A stretch of 64,000 nt of DNA, from the NCBI RefSeq assembly GCF_030247195.1, contig NC_080672.1, forward strand, positions 376,378,166 through 376,442,165, written 5' to 3'. The notes under the pieces are model-generated. The model did no database searches and was not told where the DNA came from. It was given only the letters and a program-made list of their open reading frames with translations. The stretch's first letter is position 1. Every line of letters starts with the position of its first letter. Shown here piece by piece: positions 11,764 through 22,607 of this stretch. Both the position numbers and the translations under genes were made by a program. The DNA is from Topomyia yanbarensis (Eukaryota > Arthropoda > Insecta > Diptera > Culicidae).

Positions 11764-12596
11764 TTAAGAGTGTTCCCATGGACTGAGGGGCTGTTTAAAC
11801 GACACAACAATTTAGGTTATTATATATTGGCTCTAAATGAACAATTTCTTCAAAACTGGTTCCAATCCATGAAGGTCGGTTCCAAGTTTTGTTTTTTAGG
11901 TCACTTTGCGCGGAATAACCCATATATAAGCTATTTTTGAGGTAGGTTAAAATTTGAGAGGAGGTTAACCCTAGACCTCCAAATTGCCCGAAAAAATGTT
12001 CTATTGACTGCAATGATCGAATTAGCACTATAATAAGACATTATAGTTGAAATTTGATTTTTTTCAAAGCACCCGGATAATCGAATCATTTTCCCCGGAT
12101 AATCGAATCACGGATAATCGAATCCCCGGATAATCGAATCCCCGGATAATCGAGTCCGACCTGTATAAACTTTTTTACTGCTTAGTTCTCGATCATGCAA
12201 TCACATTCAAAATGTTTCTTATTACTTTAGGTTGTTGTTGACGAAAGATAAAAAATTAAAGAAAATGGGTTTGTTTCGGTGAAAAATAAAAACATTTTGT
12301 TCAGCGTATATTTTTTTCGTATAGAAGCATTCATTCTATGTAACTCGTTCTCAGATAGTTTTGTTGTATAAAATAGGATAATTTTTCGAAATGCTACATC
12401 TAGAAATTTTTATGCCCTTTTGAAAAATTGCTCTTGAGTCAAAAGAATCTTATTGACTGTGGAAAGTGTTCAGTCTTCCATACCGGTCAAAACTTGTAAA
12501 ATTTCATCGGAATCTAAGATGGTCGGTCACGATTTTAAAGATTTTCGGACGAATTTTCGTGGAGTTCTTCTATATACTTCAAAAATATAAAAAAAA

Positions 12597-13375
12597 CCTG
12601 TTTTAATCCACCTAGTGGTGAAATTGTGCTTTTCTCATTTGTCCAAACTACGATTCCATAGCTGGTTATGTTCAGTATAATGGTAGAAATGTATATTACA
12701 TATTCAGTACGATTTGCACATAGTACATACAATGGATCGACAGCCACGATTTTCAGATACTATGTGTCGACACTAAAACATCGCTTGAAACCAGCGGCGG
12801 AAGAAGGAGGAAGATCCGTTAAGAAATTTTAAACTAGTTATAATTTTAAAGTAGCAACCCTTACTGTATACTTCTACCTAAGCCTTTACAAGCCAACAAA
12901 AATAGGTTGACGGTTGAAAGGCCAATTTTTGTCAAAATTTTTTTTTTCGAGGTTACATCAAATCTCAACGTTTTATGTATTTTAAAGTCATTTGGCATCC
13001 AAAATACAAATTCGATTTTGAAATTTTCCCTCACTCCCCACTTTGAGAATTTTTCATTTCAGTTTATATGGGAATTTGCTATGTTGTCGCACTCTTCAAC
13101 CCGTAACTCAGGAACCAGAGATCCAAACAACAAAAAATTCAATAACAGGAAGGATGGGAAGGTTGTACCTTTCATTTGAGACTACGTTTGTGCAAATCGG
13201 TCCAGCCATCTCTGAGAAACAGCAATTTTTTTCCACATACGCACATACACACACATACATTTTCTGAACTCGACGAACTGAGTCGAATGGCAGATTACAT
13301 TCGGCCCTCCAGGCCGGGATTAGATTGACGATTTTTAGAGCGATTGCATAACCTTTCTATGTGAGAAAGGCAAAA
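12597..13375. mobile_element. Abundant culicid interspersed repeat (ATCCACCTAGTGGTG family), copy 1
   Basis: Begins TTTTAATCCACCTAGTGGTG...GTGCTTTTCTCAT and ends ...ATGTGAGAAAGGCAAAA, giving an imperfect TTGCCTTTCTCAT inverted terminus. Internal landmarks are TTTTATGTATTTTAAAGTCATTTGGCATCC, TTTGTGCAAATCGGTCCAGCC, an ACACACATAC-rich stretch, GAACTCGACGAACTGAGTCG and TCGGCCCTCCAGGCC. I recognise this repeat type from Aedes sequence. Other pieces occur at 37355-37535, 54337-54670 and 63455-63640. No protein is encoded. Confidence 0.65.
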
Positions 13376-13441
13376 ACTGTTTTAAACCATTCATTCGTCG
13401 CGCTATTTCCATGTTTCATTTCCCTGTACCAGGAAGCATAC

Positions 13442-13606
13442 TTTTTTTTGAATATAGAGGTTTCAACCTTAGGGTCATTCGCCTCTTTGTCGGGTTAGAG
13501 AAATCTCTTTAGAAAAATTTCTAACCCTATGTGCGGGGTTGGGAATTGAAGGCAGGTGAGCTGCGTACAAGGTAATCGATTTACCAACTACGCTCTCTCC
13601 ACCCCC
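13442..13606 (-). mobile_element. tRNA-derived SINE (Feilai-like), decayed copy
   Basis: Homologous to the better SINE at 25153-25318. Shared blocks are TATAGAGGTTT, CCTTARGGTCATTCGCCTCTT, AAATTTCTAACCCTATGTGCGGGG and CTGCGTACAAGG. A T-run at the left (13442-13449) is the 3' tail of a minus-strand copy. The pol III B box is mutated here (complement reads CTTCAATTCCC instead of GGTTCGAGTCC). Confidence 0.7.
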
Positions 13607-14193
13607 GAAGATTACTTTGTAAATGTAGATTGGTAACCTGCTGCGCTGCACATAAAAGCATAGGAGTCCCATATTGGAATACAGTAAGTCGAGAATTACA
13701 CTGTTTAAAATTTATATTTCCCAATTTTCAATAGCCCTATGGAGGGGACAATCATGTTATGATGTTTTTCTTGATATTTTCTAAACAAACCTTGTAGTCT
13801 TATCTATTTCTCACAAAAGTTCATATGGGACTCTTATGCCCTAATGTGAAGTACACTGCTGGCCAATAAAATAGATGTGTGATAGATTATTTTGTTTTTC
13901 CCTCAATTACGCATACCAAGTTGCAGCAGTCTCAATCACACCTACCGCACACAGAAGCCTTGGGATCTGTCAAGTTACTAGTGGGTTGTTGGCGCTGATT
14001 ATATTTGTAATCTTTGTCAAGATGCAAAACAAGACTACCGCAGGCTTTTTTGTCTGGTCAATATAATAGGTGTGTGAAATATATTAACGTGTTATTATTT
14101 TACATAATTCCATTATACGTTTTATTTGGTGAAGTTGGTCTGCGTGTCAATAAATGTATTTAAATGTTGAATAAGTCAAAGATTTGTTATAGA

Positions 14194-15207
14194 ATGGGTC
14201 GAGCATTTCACTGTACTCAAGTGAAGCGAGTTTTGCTAAGAAATTTTGTTCAAGAAGATAAGACGTATAAATAAATCGCGAATACACTACAGCGTTCCGA
14301 AAACTTCGTTACAAATGCCTTAAAACCTTTGAAAAAAGGAAACGTGCAAAAAACCCAAGAAAACATCTATAGCAGCTGGCCATCGTATTGCAATTTTAGC
14401 GAAATCTGATCCATTCGCGTCATATAAGACCAATTCAGCACAAATTGGAAAAGGTGTAGGTCCGAGAACAGTTCGCTGTAGGCCGTAAAATTCCAAACTT
14501 CCAGAAAGAATTGCTAAGAAGGTTCCACTATTTCGAAGCTAAAGCCTTTGAAGAAAAATGCAATTTGCTTTTCAACAGCGTTAATGCGTCTGGTTCAGAA
14601 GGAATCAAAAAATGGCGACATATCCTTCGGAGGGACGAATCAAAGGTAAACCTGTTTTCCTCCGATGCACAACGAAACGTTAGATGCACAAAGTGCAAAC
14701 AGTTTGATCTGCGACACACGCAAAATATGGTAAAGCATGGAGGTGAGCACAATGAGGTTTGGGGCTTGCTTTTCGTGGAATGGCGCAGGTCCTATTCTTC
14801 GCAACGCCACTATAATGGCAAGATTCGAATGCAAGGCTAAATGATGGACATCCCAAAGGATGTCATGCAGTCGTATGCCAAAGATAACGTGCCTTTGCAT
14901 GACAGTTTCAGCAAGATATTGACCAAAAACACACATCGAAGTATGTAAAGGAATGATTTCGGGATAATAAAGTGACTGTAATTTCGGACCATGCCGATCT
15001 CTTGTCATCAATCACGTAGAAAATTTACGGAATGTACTTAAAAAGAAGTTATTCGATCGAAATTTCACAAATAAGGATCGTTTGTGGGAAGCAGCTAAAA
15101 AGGAATGCTACCCTATACCAACGGAAATTTATCAGCGTTTGAATGACTCAATGCCAAGACAAATGGATGAAATTTGGTTGAATAAGGGAGCTTACACAGG
15201 TTACTAG
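14194..15207 (+). pseudogene. Tc1-like (DDE) transposase, broken
   Basis: Starts at an ATG (MGRAFHCTQVKRVLLRNF) and ends at a TAG after NKGAYTGY, close to the usual ~340-residue length. Recognisable blocks are the first-Asp region RDESKVNLFSSD, a VKHGGEHNEVWG segment, the second-Asp region FQQDIDQKHTSK (frame-shifted), and VENLRNVLKKKLF with the third acidic residue (Glu), followed by an open C-terminus (LWEAAKKECYPIPTEIYQRL). Several stops and frameshifts separate these blocks, so no functional protein can be made. Confidence 0.88.
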
Positions 15208-15334
15208 TTGTTAAAAATGTTGAAATCTTAAAATCATTGGATTTGAAAAATTTTAATGCAATAGATTACAATACACCTATTTCATTGACCAGGTACTTTT
15301 TTGGATTTCATGGAGAAGAAAGAGTTACGACAAA

Positions 15335-15726
15335 CACAGAAAAAAATATTTTGTAATTTTATATTTATTTTCATGCACATATTTGGAGCATGAATATACA
15401 TGTAAAATTAAGTTCCACTAAAAATCCACACGACTTGTCGTGCTTTCTTCAACGAATTTTGTTATAATTCTACACCTGGATTGAAAATTACAGTTTCTTC
15501 AAACGGAAAACCAATGCACTTCAATTTATTTTTTACATGCTTATTGCTGTAAAATGAATGACATGTAATATTACACGAATGAAAGTGTAACATTGTATGC
15601 TTTTTGATGCTCCAATTGATTGCATTGATTTTAACGTAATTTTCAATCAAAGTTTTGATTCAATCTTTGTATGTTTACATTCGTATTGATTTACATGTCG
15701 TTTAAATTTCATTATTTTTTTGTGTG
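15335..15726. mobile_element. Small MITE nested in the right end of the Tc1-like element
   Basis: Bounded by CACAGAAAAAAATATTTTG on the left and the complementary-type TTATTTTTTTGTGTG on the right. The interior is AT-rich with CAATCAAAGTTTTGATT palindromes and no coding. Its removal brings the two right-end terminal repeats of the Tc1-like element to the same spacing as the left pair. A clear TSD was not identified. Confidence 0.6.
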
Positions 15727-15876
15727 AAGCATAACATTTCATTTACAAATAATAGTGTTCTTTTTCATATTTACGACTGTGCCTAACTATAAAATATTTG
15801 AATATAAAAATATTTTTAGAGAAAACTCAAAATTTCATGTATTTTTATCTCACACCTATTTTATTGACCAGCAGTG

Positions 15877-16589
15877 TACCATACTTATAGCTATTTCCAA
15901 CACTAAACTTTTCCATACTTAACATATTTAACAAGTCACACGATGAGTAGAAAGCGATTCTCACCTGAAAAGAGAAAAAAAAGAATATCGTCAAAAATTG
16001 ATGATTCAACGGAAAATTTAATACGTCATACAATTATTTATAACATTATACTGTTTGGTCGGAAAGTTTGTACGTTTGTACAATTTCGCACTTCAATCTA
16101 ATTTGATTACCGCGTCATTTCAAGCTTCTCAATTATTTACGACCACCTATACGGATGGACACGGATCAAATCGACGCCGATGTAATATTCATAATTTATG
16201 GATGTACGACATGAATATTTTGAGAAAAGTGGGAAACTCGTCCAGCTGTCGAACGGTATCATGATATAACTTTGCTATAGTTGATTGAATTAGGTGCTTG
16301 CAGGAACACTGTTAACCAACTGTGATGAAGCGGTAATTCAGATTCAAATTCTCAACGTAGGTACACATAGTCGGAAAACGGAAAACAAATGCCGCCAACG
16401 TTCTCAGAGTACAGCCGAAATAACTGATCGATCATTTAGGCGAATTTTCTAACGTCACACAACCATCGAAATATTTGAATGTGGTGGGTATACGCGCAGA
16501 ATATCCTTTTAAAAATAGCTTACCACGAAAAATGATAAATTGATTTTAAATTATTCCGGACATGTTATGGTACTAATACTTCTTACGAG
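15877..16589. other. No recognisable feature
   Basis: Unique-looking AT-rich DNA with short frames only. Confidence 0.45.
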
Positions 16590-17660
16590 TTGACGTCACC
16601 ATTCTATCTACCTTCCAGACTGGAACGTATAATTTTCCACCCATTGGGGATTTGGAACGGAACAACAATATTTTCCATCAGCCACTCCTGTGTGTCAGTG
16701 GTTTGGTCGGCTGCAACATGCAGCCTCTCACTGTTGGTTGGTACCGATATATGTACCGGCCGTATATTCATAAAATCCCCTACCCAACTCGGCAATGTCA
16801 CTAAGCCGAAGTAAAAACACTTTGCATTCCGCATATTATAAATAAAACAAACAGGCCGTCAAAGTCAGACACTTTTCTCGCCACACGTACATAGCGGAAA
16901 AGTTCGCTACCGCGCTGCTCTGTGGATGTGGGGGCCGTTTAGGCTTTTTACGTATGCTATAATGATGATGAGCATGGAAACGACGACACCGTGCAACATG
17001 ACTGCGCGTTATGTATTCATTATGAATGTTTATTGTCACACAATCATAACGTTTCTGTCAGGTTGTTTGGAAAATGACAACGACGAGTCGTGATCGTCGG
17101 ACGGTCGTGGCTGTGTTTGGAATGTTGGATTCAGTTTCCTCGTACCAGTGTGCTTCGACTAAATATTATTTTAAGCATTTGGCGGAGCCGCTTGGTCTCT
17201 CATCAGAAAAGCTTCTCTTCGTCAGAGACCATCCACCTCCATAGGATGCCATATTCGAATCAATCGAGTCCGGCCACTGCACAGTGATGGACGGTAATCC
17301 ACAGCTAATGTACTTTGTTCAGCGTCAATTTTACTTCGCTGCACGGGACGTGCAGACGACAGCATAATAGTTTTGACTGGCACGGCAATTCGCGTTGATG
17401 GGCTGAATCGCTCGTGGATGAAAATAAATGCAAATTGGATGTGGATGTGGTTGGTGAAGGGTTTGCGGATAGTAGCAACAGCAGCAGCTGCAGTGGTGAG
17501 TTATTTGCAGTCAGTGCACAGTCAAACAAACGAAAATTCTGGCAGTAATCTGTTTTTGGTGGTCATCCGGTTCGTGGAATCAGTTTGGAGACTGTTCGTG
17601 TGTTCAACCGCGTTCTGGGTTACTTTTTATCCGTGGTTCGATCAGGCAGCAAGTTAGTAA
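16590..17660. other. GC-richer unique island; possible noncoding exon or regulatory DNA
   Basis: This ~1-kb stretch is visibly less AT-rich than its surroundings and shows none of the repeat families seen elsewhere in the window. It contains CAG/CTG runs (AGCAGCAGCTGCAGTG) directly followed by a strong donor-like G|GTGAGT near 17494. No frame longer than ~95 codons runs through it and none has recognisable domains. It could be a 5' exon or enhancer of a host gene whose coding exons lie outside the window. This is inference from composition only. Confidence 0.3.
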
Positions 17661-18159
17661 TTGGACTGTCGCTGCTGCGGGGGTTCTGGCTAATAATGGG
17701 TGTTAAAATTAACTCTGCATTTTGGTGCAGCATTGTTGCAATGGGTGGAAATTGATTCAATTTTATTACTAGAGAGGTGGGGTGCATTCATATGAATGGA
17801 AACATTTTCGGATTCTGTTTGCGAGCAAGCTTTGAGTGGAACGTTTAAAATAATTAAATGTTGTTTAAACTTGTGACTGGCAGGGGTTGTATGTTCCGAT
17901 TGTATTTTATTATGCATACGTATTCAAAGAATTTGGGGTAAACAATTTGACACGCATTACATGCAATTATTATTCTGGTGTTCTGATGTGAAATATTTCG
18001 GGAAAAATATCATAAAACAATTGCAAACTGCCAAATATTGTTGGATTGGATTTTAATCAATACGCTGTTAAGTTGCAATCAATGTACTTTTGTTGTGTTT
18101 TGCATGTTTTTGAAAATTTTGTTTTGTGAACCTGTTTGATTGAAACCAACAAGCTGTAA
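17661..18159. other. No recognisable feature
   Basis: AT-rich spacer between the unique island and the RT relic. Confidence 0.4.
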
Positions 18160-19255
18160 TTCGTTTTCGGCAGATATTTTGGGAGGACGGAGTACCGGCC
18201 CTGAAAACCTAGTGTCAATTCTTCCAGAGAGCCTGGTATTTTGTTGTAATTGGTTCGAGCGTCTACGCCATTCTACATTTTCTAATATGCCGAGTACTGA
18301 ATGCGGAATCCTTCTCACAAACGCACTGAGCATTCGATAGTCTGCTTTCTTAAACGCCCATACCTCATGACCATACACAGCAACAGGGAGTATCAGTGAA
18401 TTGTATAGAGCAAGTTTTGTTTTCGTGACCATACACAGCAAGTTTTTGGGAGTATAAGTGAATTGTATAGAGCAAGTTGTTACTGACTACGTAAACTATA
18501 GAAAATCCTATTCGCTGTGGAAACATGCCTTTTTACCTCGCGACAAAAATGGTTATCACAAGTCACTTAAATTCCTAGGTATATGAATTCGTCGACATAT
18601 ATCACATACATATACCCTATCGGTTTCGACACCGTTCAAACTGCCTCGTTCTTTACAAGTTACCATGTGGTTTATCTTGCCAGAGTTTATACTCAGTAGG
18701 ACTCTCGAAGCCTCCCTTTTAAAAGGCGAAAATGTTTCTTCCACTGCTCTGCGCTCAACGCCAATGACGTCGATGTCGGCCGTGAAGCCAAGAAGCATGT
18801 GAGATTTCGTTCCGTTACATTGCACATCAGGTCCTCGTATCGCACCTTCGAGCGTTATGTTGAACAATAGGTTAGAGCAGTGGTTTTCAAGCTTTTTCGT
18901 TCCACGCACCCCTTTCCGAATATAGATCCCCATGATGCACCCCTTTCTGAAAATTACATATCATCATTACCCACCCTGTGAGTAACAATTGATTTTCATT
19001 AGGGTGAAAATCATAATTTTCAAATTAGAAACCGGTTCTTGAGCAGTCTCAGTAAACATTTCAATTCTTGACTCACTGATACAATATATAAAGACAAATA
19101 TCCGACGGGAATGTTAGGATAACAAGTTAAAATTTGTCCCGTATAATTCACCCCCCACAATAGTCTAATTTACTCCTGGAGGTGAATTCATCTTTGGTTG
19201 AAAACCAATGGATTAGAGAGTTCATCGTCCTGTTTCAATCCATCCAACTCCACAA
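18160..19255 (-). pseudogene. Reverse transcriptase relic of a non-LTR element, minus strand
   Basis: Read on the minus strand, the order is: GLKQDDELS (the GLRQGD motif before the catalytic region), then after a hAT MITE NLLFNITLEGAIR, LGFTADIDVIG (the conserved F-A-D-D reads F-T-A-D), EETFSPFKREA, INSGKINHMV, a YIDEFIYLG-like stretch, and finally TKLALYNSLILPVAVYGHEVWAFKKAD and ENVEWRRRSNQ. The family resembles RTE/R4-like elements; clade uncertain. Stops, the lost catalytic Asp and an internal ~50-bp duplication make it inactive. The same RT family, plus strand, is at 27655-28086. Confidence 0.8.
18878..19210. mobile_element. hAT-type MITE inside the RT relic
   Basis: Ends CAGTGGTTTTCAAG and TTGAAAACCAATG. 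Flanking 8-bp duplications are GGTTAGAG (18870-18877) and GATTAGAG (19211-19218), with one mismatch. Deleting the element plus one duplication rejoins the RT reading frame from GLKQDDELS straight into NLLFNITLEG. The CACGCACCCCTTTCC segment next to the left end is typical of hAT ends of this type. No coding. Confidence 0.88.
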
Positions 19256-19514
19256 ACGTCATTATGTCATTATGCCGTTACATTAATTTGATCATCATGC
19301 ATATATAAGGGGTTAAAGGTTTTATAGTTGCCATATTCCATGCCATGTTGTATGGTGATCTTCACCATGACGTTTTCTGCATCGGCCAAATTCTGAACTT
19401 CTTCAGCACACAATTACGAATATGATGTAGTTGTGTAGAGGTCACTTCGCTTCCGTGAGACTAAGCTCTATTGTCACCTTTAGGAACTGTTTCACCTCGT
19501 GCACACTACGGTAT

Positions 19515-19735
19515 TTGGTCATTTGTCCGAATACTTTTTGGCCGAATGTCGTTTAGCTGAATATCTGCCCTTTCGCCGAAAGTGTTAATTGCTCGAATGA
19601 GTCGTTTGGCCGAATTGGTTGTTAAGTCGATTGTCAATTGGCCGAATGCCGTTTGGTGAAGGCCGTTTAACGAATGCCGTGTAGCGAAAGCCTATTTGGC
19701 CGAATGCTTTTTTGTCGAATACTATTCAGTTTGGA
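19515..19735. repeat. Degenerate short tandem repeat (TTTGGCCGAATGCCG)
   Basis: About a dozen imperfect repeats of a TTTGGCCGAAT(G)CCGTTTGGC-like unit, including variants GTTTAGCTGAA, TTTCGCCGAA and TTTGTCGAATA. Repeats of this wording are widespread in insects. The 51.6-kb array is built in a similar style. Confidence 0.7.
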
Positions 19736-21846
19736 ATGCTACTTGAATGAATTGCGTTGTTTGACTGAGTAACCGTAATAGATGAATATATGAATATCAT
19801 CTAACAAGAATCGAATGAGTTAAGATTGATGAGATCCTGTACCTTGCACTGACTAGATAGATGCTATAAGGTTAACGAAACAGTACATATGTCTACTATG
19901 AAAAGTCTAGATACAATCGGCGAACCGCAAGAATGTAAGTTCTGTTTGTTGATGAGAAACTGAAGTATCGAAACGCAGATAATCAGCTATTGATGACATT
20001 TAATATCATGAAGTCAGATTACAATTAGTAGATTCCTTGCAAACAACCGAGAACAACCACCCTATGTTGCTGGCATCTTCGCTTTCGCGATCTTAACTAT
20101 CTTAACTATTATTTACTTAAAACGAAAAATTTCCGAATAACCTTTGCTACTCACAAGCAAATTAGATTTCTGTGCAGTATCCCAAAATATTCTTATGTTT
20201 ACCAAAGAAGAAGTACTAGTCATTCTGAGGGCGTTTTCTTTCTTTTTAACATGAGCTGTTCTTTCTACACCTTTCTATAAATCATACCTACAAGGAAATT
20301 GTGTATTAGTTTTCTGACTCCTTACAGCTGATTTAAGTTTTTAAAGAGAAATACAATGTTTCCACTCTTCTTCAGTTTAGCTTTGATGTTACCCCAATAT
20401 ATTTTCACTGTGTAAAATTCCAGTCGCTTTGATGCCTTGGTTGTACATTTCGACAAACATGCGAGCGTTCCTTGAAATAATGCAGTAGTTTTAACCAAAA
20501 TGGTTAAGCATGGGCAGCTCCATGTGTTTGCCCCATTATGCAATGCAAAAATAAAACGAACTCAAAAAAAATCGTCATTCATTTTTATTATCTGTTTAAT
20601 GGAACATGTTTCTTCAGCTCCACAACCCTCCCCTAGGTTGATCGGTTTGAAGGTATTGCAAATATCATCAAGCATATTGCGTGCCTCAGTGCTAAAAAGC
20701 CTCTGACAGACAATTTCTTTAAGATGGTTATTGCATTACACCTCGATAATGGTGCATCGAGGAGACCGAGAGAGCTTACGGTTTTTTTTCGTTTTGTGTT
20801 TTTTCACACTCTGCACCAGCCCTAACTAACGATCAATCACTAGCCTGTGCTAGATGGCGTGGTCGACTGACGGTTCGACGTGGATTGGCTTTTACTTCGG
20901 TCCATTGTTCCACTTTTTGATAGCAGTGTTGAGGGACACCGCTCGCAGTGGAGGTGTTTCGATTTGTCGGTCGACTTCACCATCGTGCACAGGTGAATTG
21001 AAGAAATGTAAAAGTAGAAGCCTATCAGTGGTCGTTTTATAATAATTGTAGATTGAATACTAGTGTACAATTGTCATGTGTAAGTCGTATGTCTACCTGT
21101 GTATGTGTTCGTCTGAGTATTTGTGACATCCAGGCAGAGCCGTAGCGTGGTTTTCTGGCGCCCTTGACGGAGTCTCAGTTTTGCGCTCTTTTGGTGTTTA
21201 CTTTGGTTTTCTTTTTCAGTTCGGCCTTCAAATAATAATTTGTGTGCATGGAAATGGTCCACTTACTCCTTACTTAATTCATGTTTGACGGTCGTTCATT
21301 TCATGTAAATTCCAGTCACAAATCTTTTACTGTATATTTGGGAAATCAGTTGACGATAGGTGTTTAAAGGCGACGGAGGGAGCATCTATTCAGACGATTG
21401 TATATTAGAGTTCCGATGGCATGTATGGAAAACAGGTTTTCATCGAATTTAATAACCTGACGCACCTCAACAAAAAACAGTACAGCTCAACCGGACGTGA
21501 TTAAGGGGTTGCGTAAAACCAATGACAAAACAAACGACGTTGGCAAAACGGCCAAAGTGAAAAAAATTTCACCTGTGGGAAAATACAAAAAAAAACCCTT
21601 AGAATATTCAAAAATTGAATTCGAGTTTTTTATGCTAAATGGCTTAGGATGTAATGAAACGTCGAAATCTACTTCCATTCTGAATTTTGTTTTTAGATAG
21701 CCTTTATGAAACTTCTGGATTAGAGTATCAAGGGTTTGAAAAAGGCTGCTTTTAATTTTTTTCTAAGCCAAATGTGCTAGAACTGCATGAAACAAGGGAT
21801 ATTGTATCTTCGCATAAAAAATATTTTGACAAAAGTTGCCTCTCTG
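19736..21846. other. No gene recognised; one hAT-like end
   Basis: Mostly unique AT-rich DNA. At 21136, CAGAGCCGTAGCGTGG...GGCGCCCTTGACG looks like one end of a hAT-type element, but no partner end was found within reach. A (GT)-rich stretch lies near 21080-21130. Confidence 0.35.
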
Positions 21847-22607
21847 GTAGAGTAGAACGGGGTAAAATAGGTATGGGGATACAATAGGTATAGGTATCTT
21901 TGCTATGTTACTGCAGAGGTCGCTCATCTTGTGTGAGTCAGATACACGGTAGAGAACATCGTTGACGACTATCATTTCGGCTGTTACCGTGGATCAGTTG
22001 TATTAGTTACGGCGTCGTTTATGTTTTCGCGTGTTGTTCTGCGAAAACGCATTGTTTTTCGTCCTCAGTGCAGTACATTTAATCAATGTAAAAAATATCA
22101 AGTGAGTATTTTACTACGTAACCTTAATCCTGAACACGAATTTTGAGTTGGTTTTTCGATATTTTTGCTTTTGAAAAAATACGGACATGACATGAAACAC
22201 ACGCTTGGGGCACGATAGGTCAGCCGTTTGGGGGCACTAAAAGTCACTACTGATCGTCTCACAGCTAAGCAACCAAGTGAGCCGGAGTGAACGACTTCAA
22301 TTCCACACTCTGGCGACGACGAGGACACCGAAGAAGTCATTCGCAAGTACCGGTGATTTTCTAGGCGAGTACATTGTTTAATTTAACCTCGGATATAGTG
22401 ACCTATTGTACCTCCAGATTTTCAAAACATTGAAAAAATATCTTTGCCTTATTGGATTTAGCTTAAAAATATTCAGCCAGGTAAAAAACCATTATTGCCA
22501 AACCTTGCCAGATGTATATCCCTGCTTATTTGTCAAAATAAGTGCAAAAATACCATCGCACGAGCTCGTCAAAGAAAACTGACCAACTTGATCCTACTCT
22601 ACTCTAC
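21847..22607. mobile_element. Possible TA MITE (TAGAGTAG ends)
   Basis: The left end TAGAGTAGAACGGGGTAAAATAGG and the right end CCTACTCTACTCTA can be paired as short imperfect inverted repeats with TA at both edges. The match degrades after ~10 bp and the interior is unrecognised, so this is tentative. Confidence 0.3.

Larger units (their letters stand above)
8981..12163. mobile_element. pogo/Tigger-like DNA transposon relic, 3.2 kb
   Basis: The terminal inverted repeats are exact over about 24 bp. They begin CAGGTCGGACTCGATTATCC on the left, with the complement ending GAGTCCGACCTG at 12163. TA duplications flank the element (8979-8980 and 12164-12165). CAG ends, a TA target and the ATTATCCGG core fit the pogo/Tigger branch of Tc1/mariner (inference from ends only). 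The core CGGATAATCGARTC is repeated five times at the right end (12068-12155) but occurs only as one inverted pair at the left (8993-9035). A weaker end-like copy lies at 9318. The interior has no recognisable transposase. It holds an endonuclease relic (9.7 kb), AATCC-rich degenerate sequence (10.2-10.6 kb) and a TTAA MITE. 11835-11925 resembles the end of the 45.6-kb foldback. Confidence 0.75.
8273..12345. mobile_element. Foldback element (family B), split by a later insertion
   Basis: Arms at 8491-8627 and 8838-8973 are reverse complements (CATACTAAYTGRC ... GGAATTTTAC) around a ~210-bp loop. The outer arm parts pair 8273-8480 with 12166-12345 (GAAACATTTTGAATGTGATT and AATCACATTCAAAATGTTTC; AATGAATG...AAAATATAC on the far side). 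The right arm is cut at a TA by the 8981-12163 element; removing it restores continuity with the left arm. No coding capacity. Partial relatives lie at 3346-3600 and 5190-5412. Confidence 0.75.
13854..15876 (+). mobile_element. Tc1-like transposon with doubled terminal repeats
   Basis: The outer TIRs are CACTGCTGGYCAATAAAATA (left) with its complement at 15857-15876. TA duplications sit at 13852-13853 and 15877-15878. A second copy of the repeat core lies inside each end: CTGGTCAATATAATAGGTGTG near 14054 and its complement near 15272-15292. The left spacing is about 200 bp. The right spacing is about 580 bp but includes a ~390-bp nested MITE, so about 190 bp originally. This matches the IR/DR layout known from Sleeping Beauty-like Tc1 elements. 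Without the MITE the element is about 1.6 kb, the usual Tc1 length. Confidence 0.85.
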
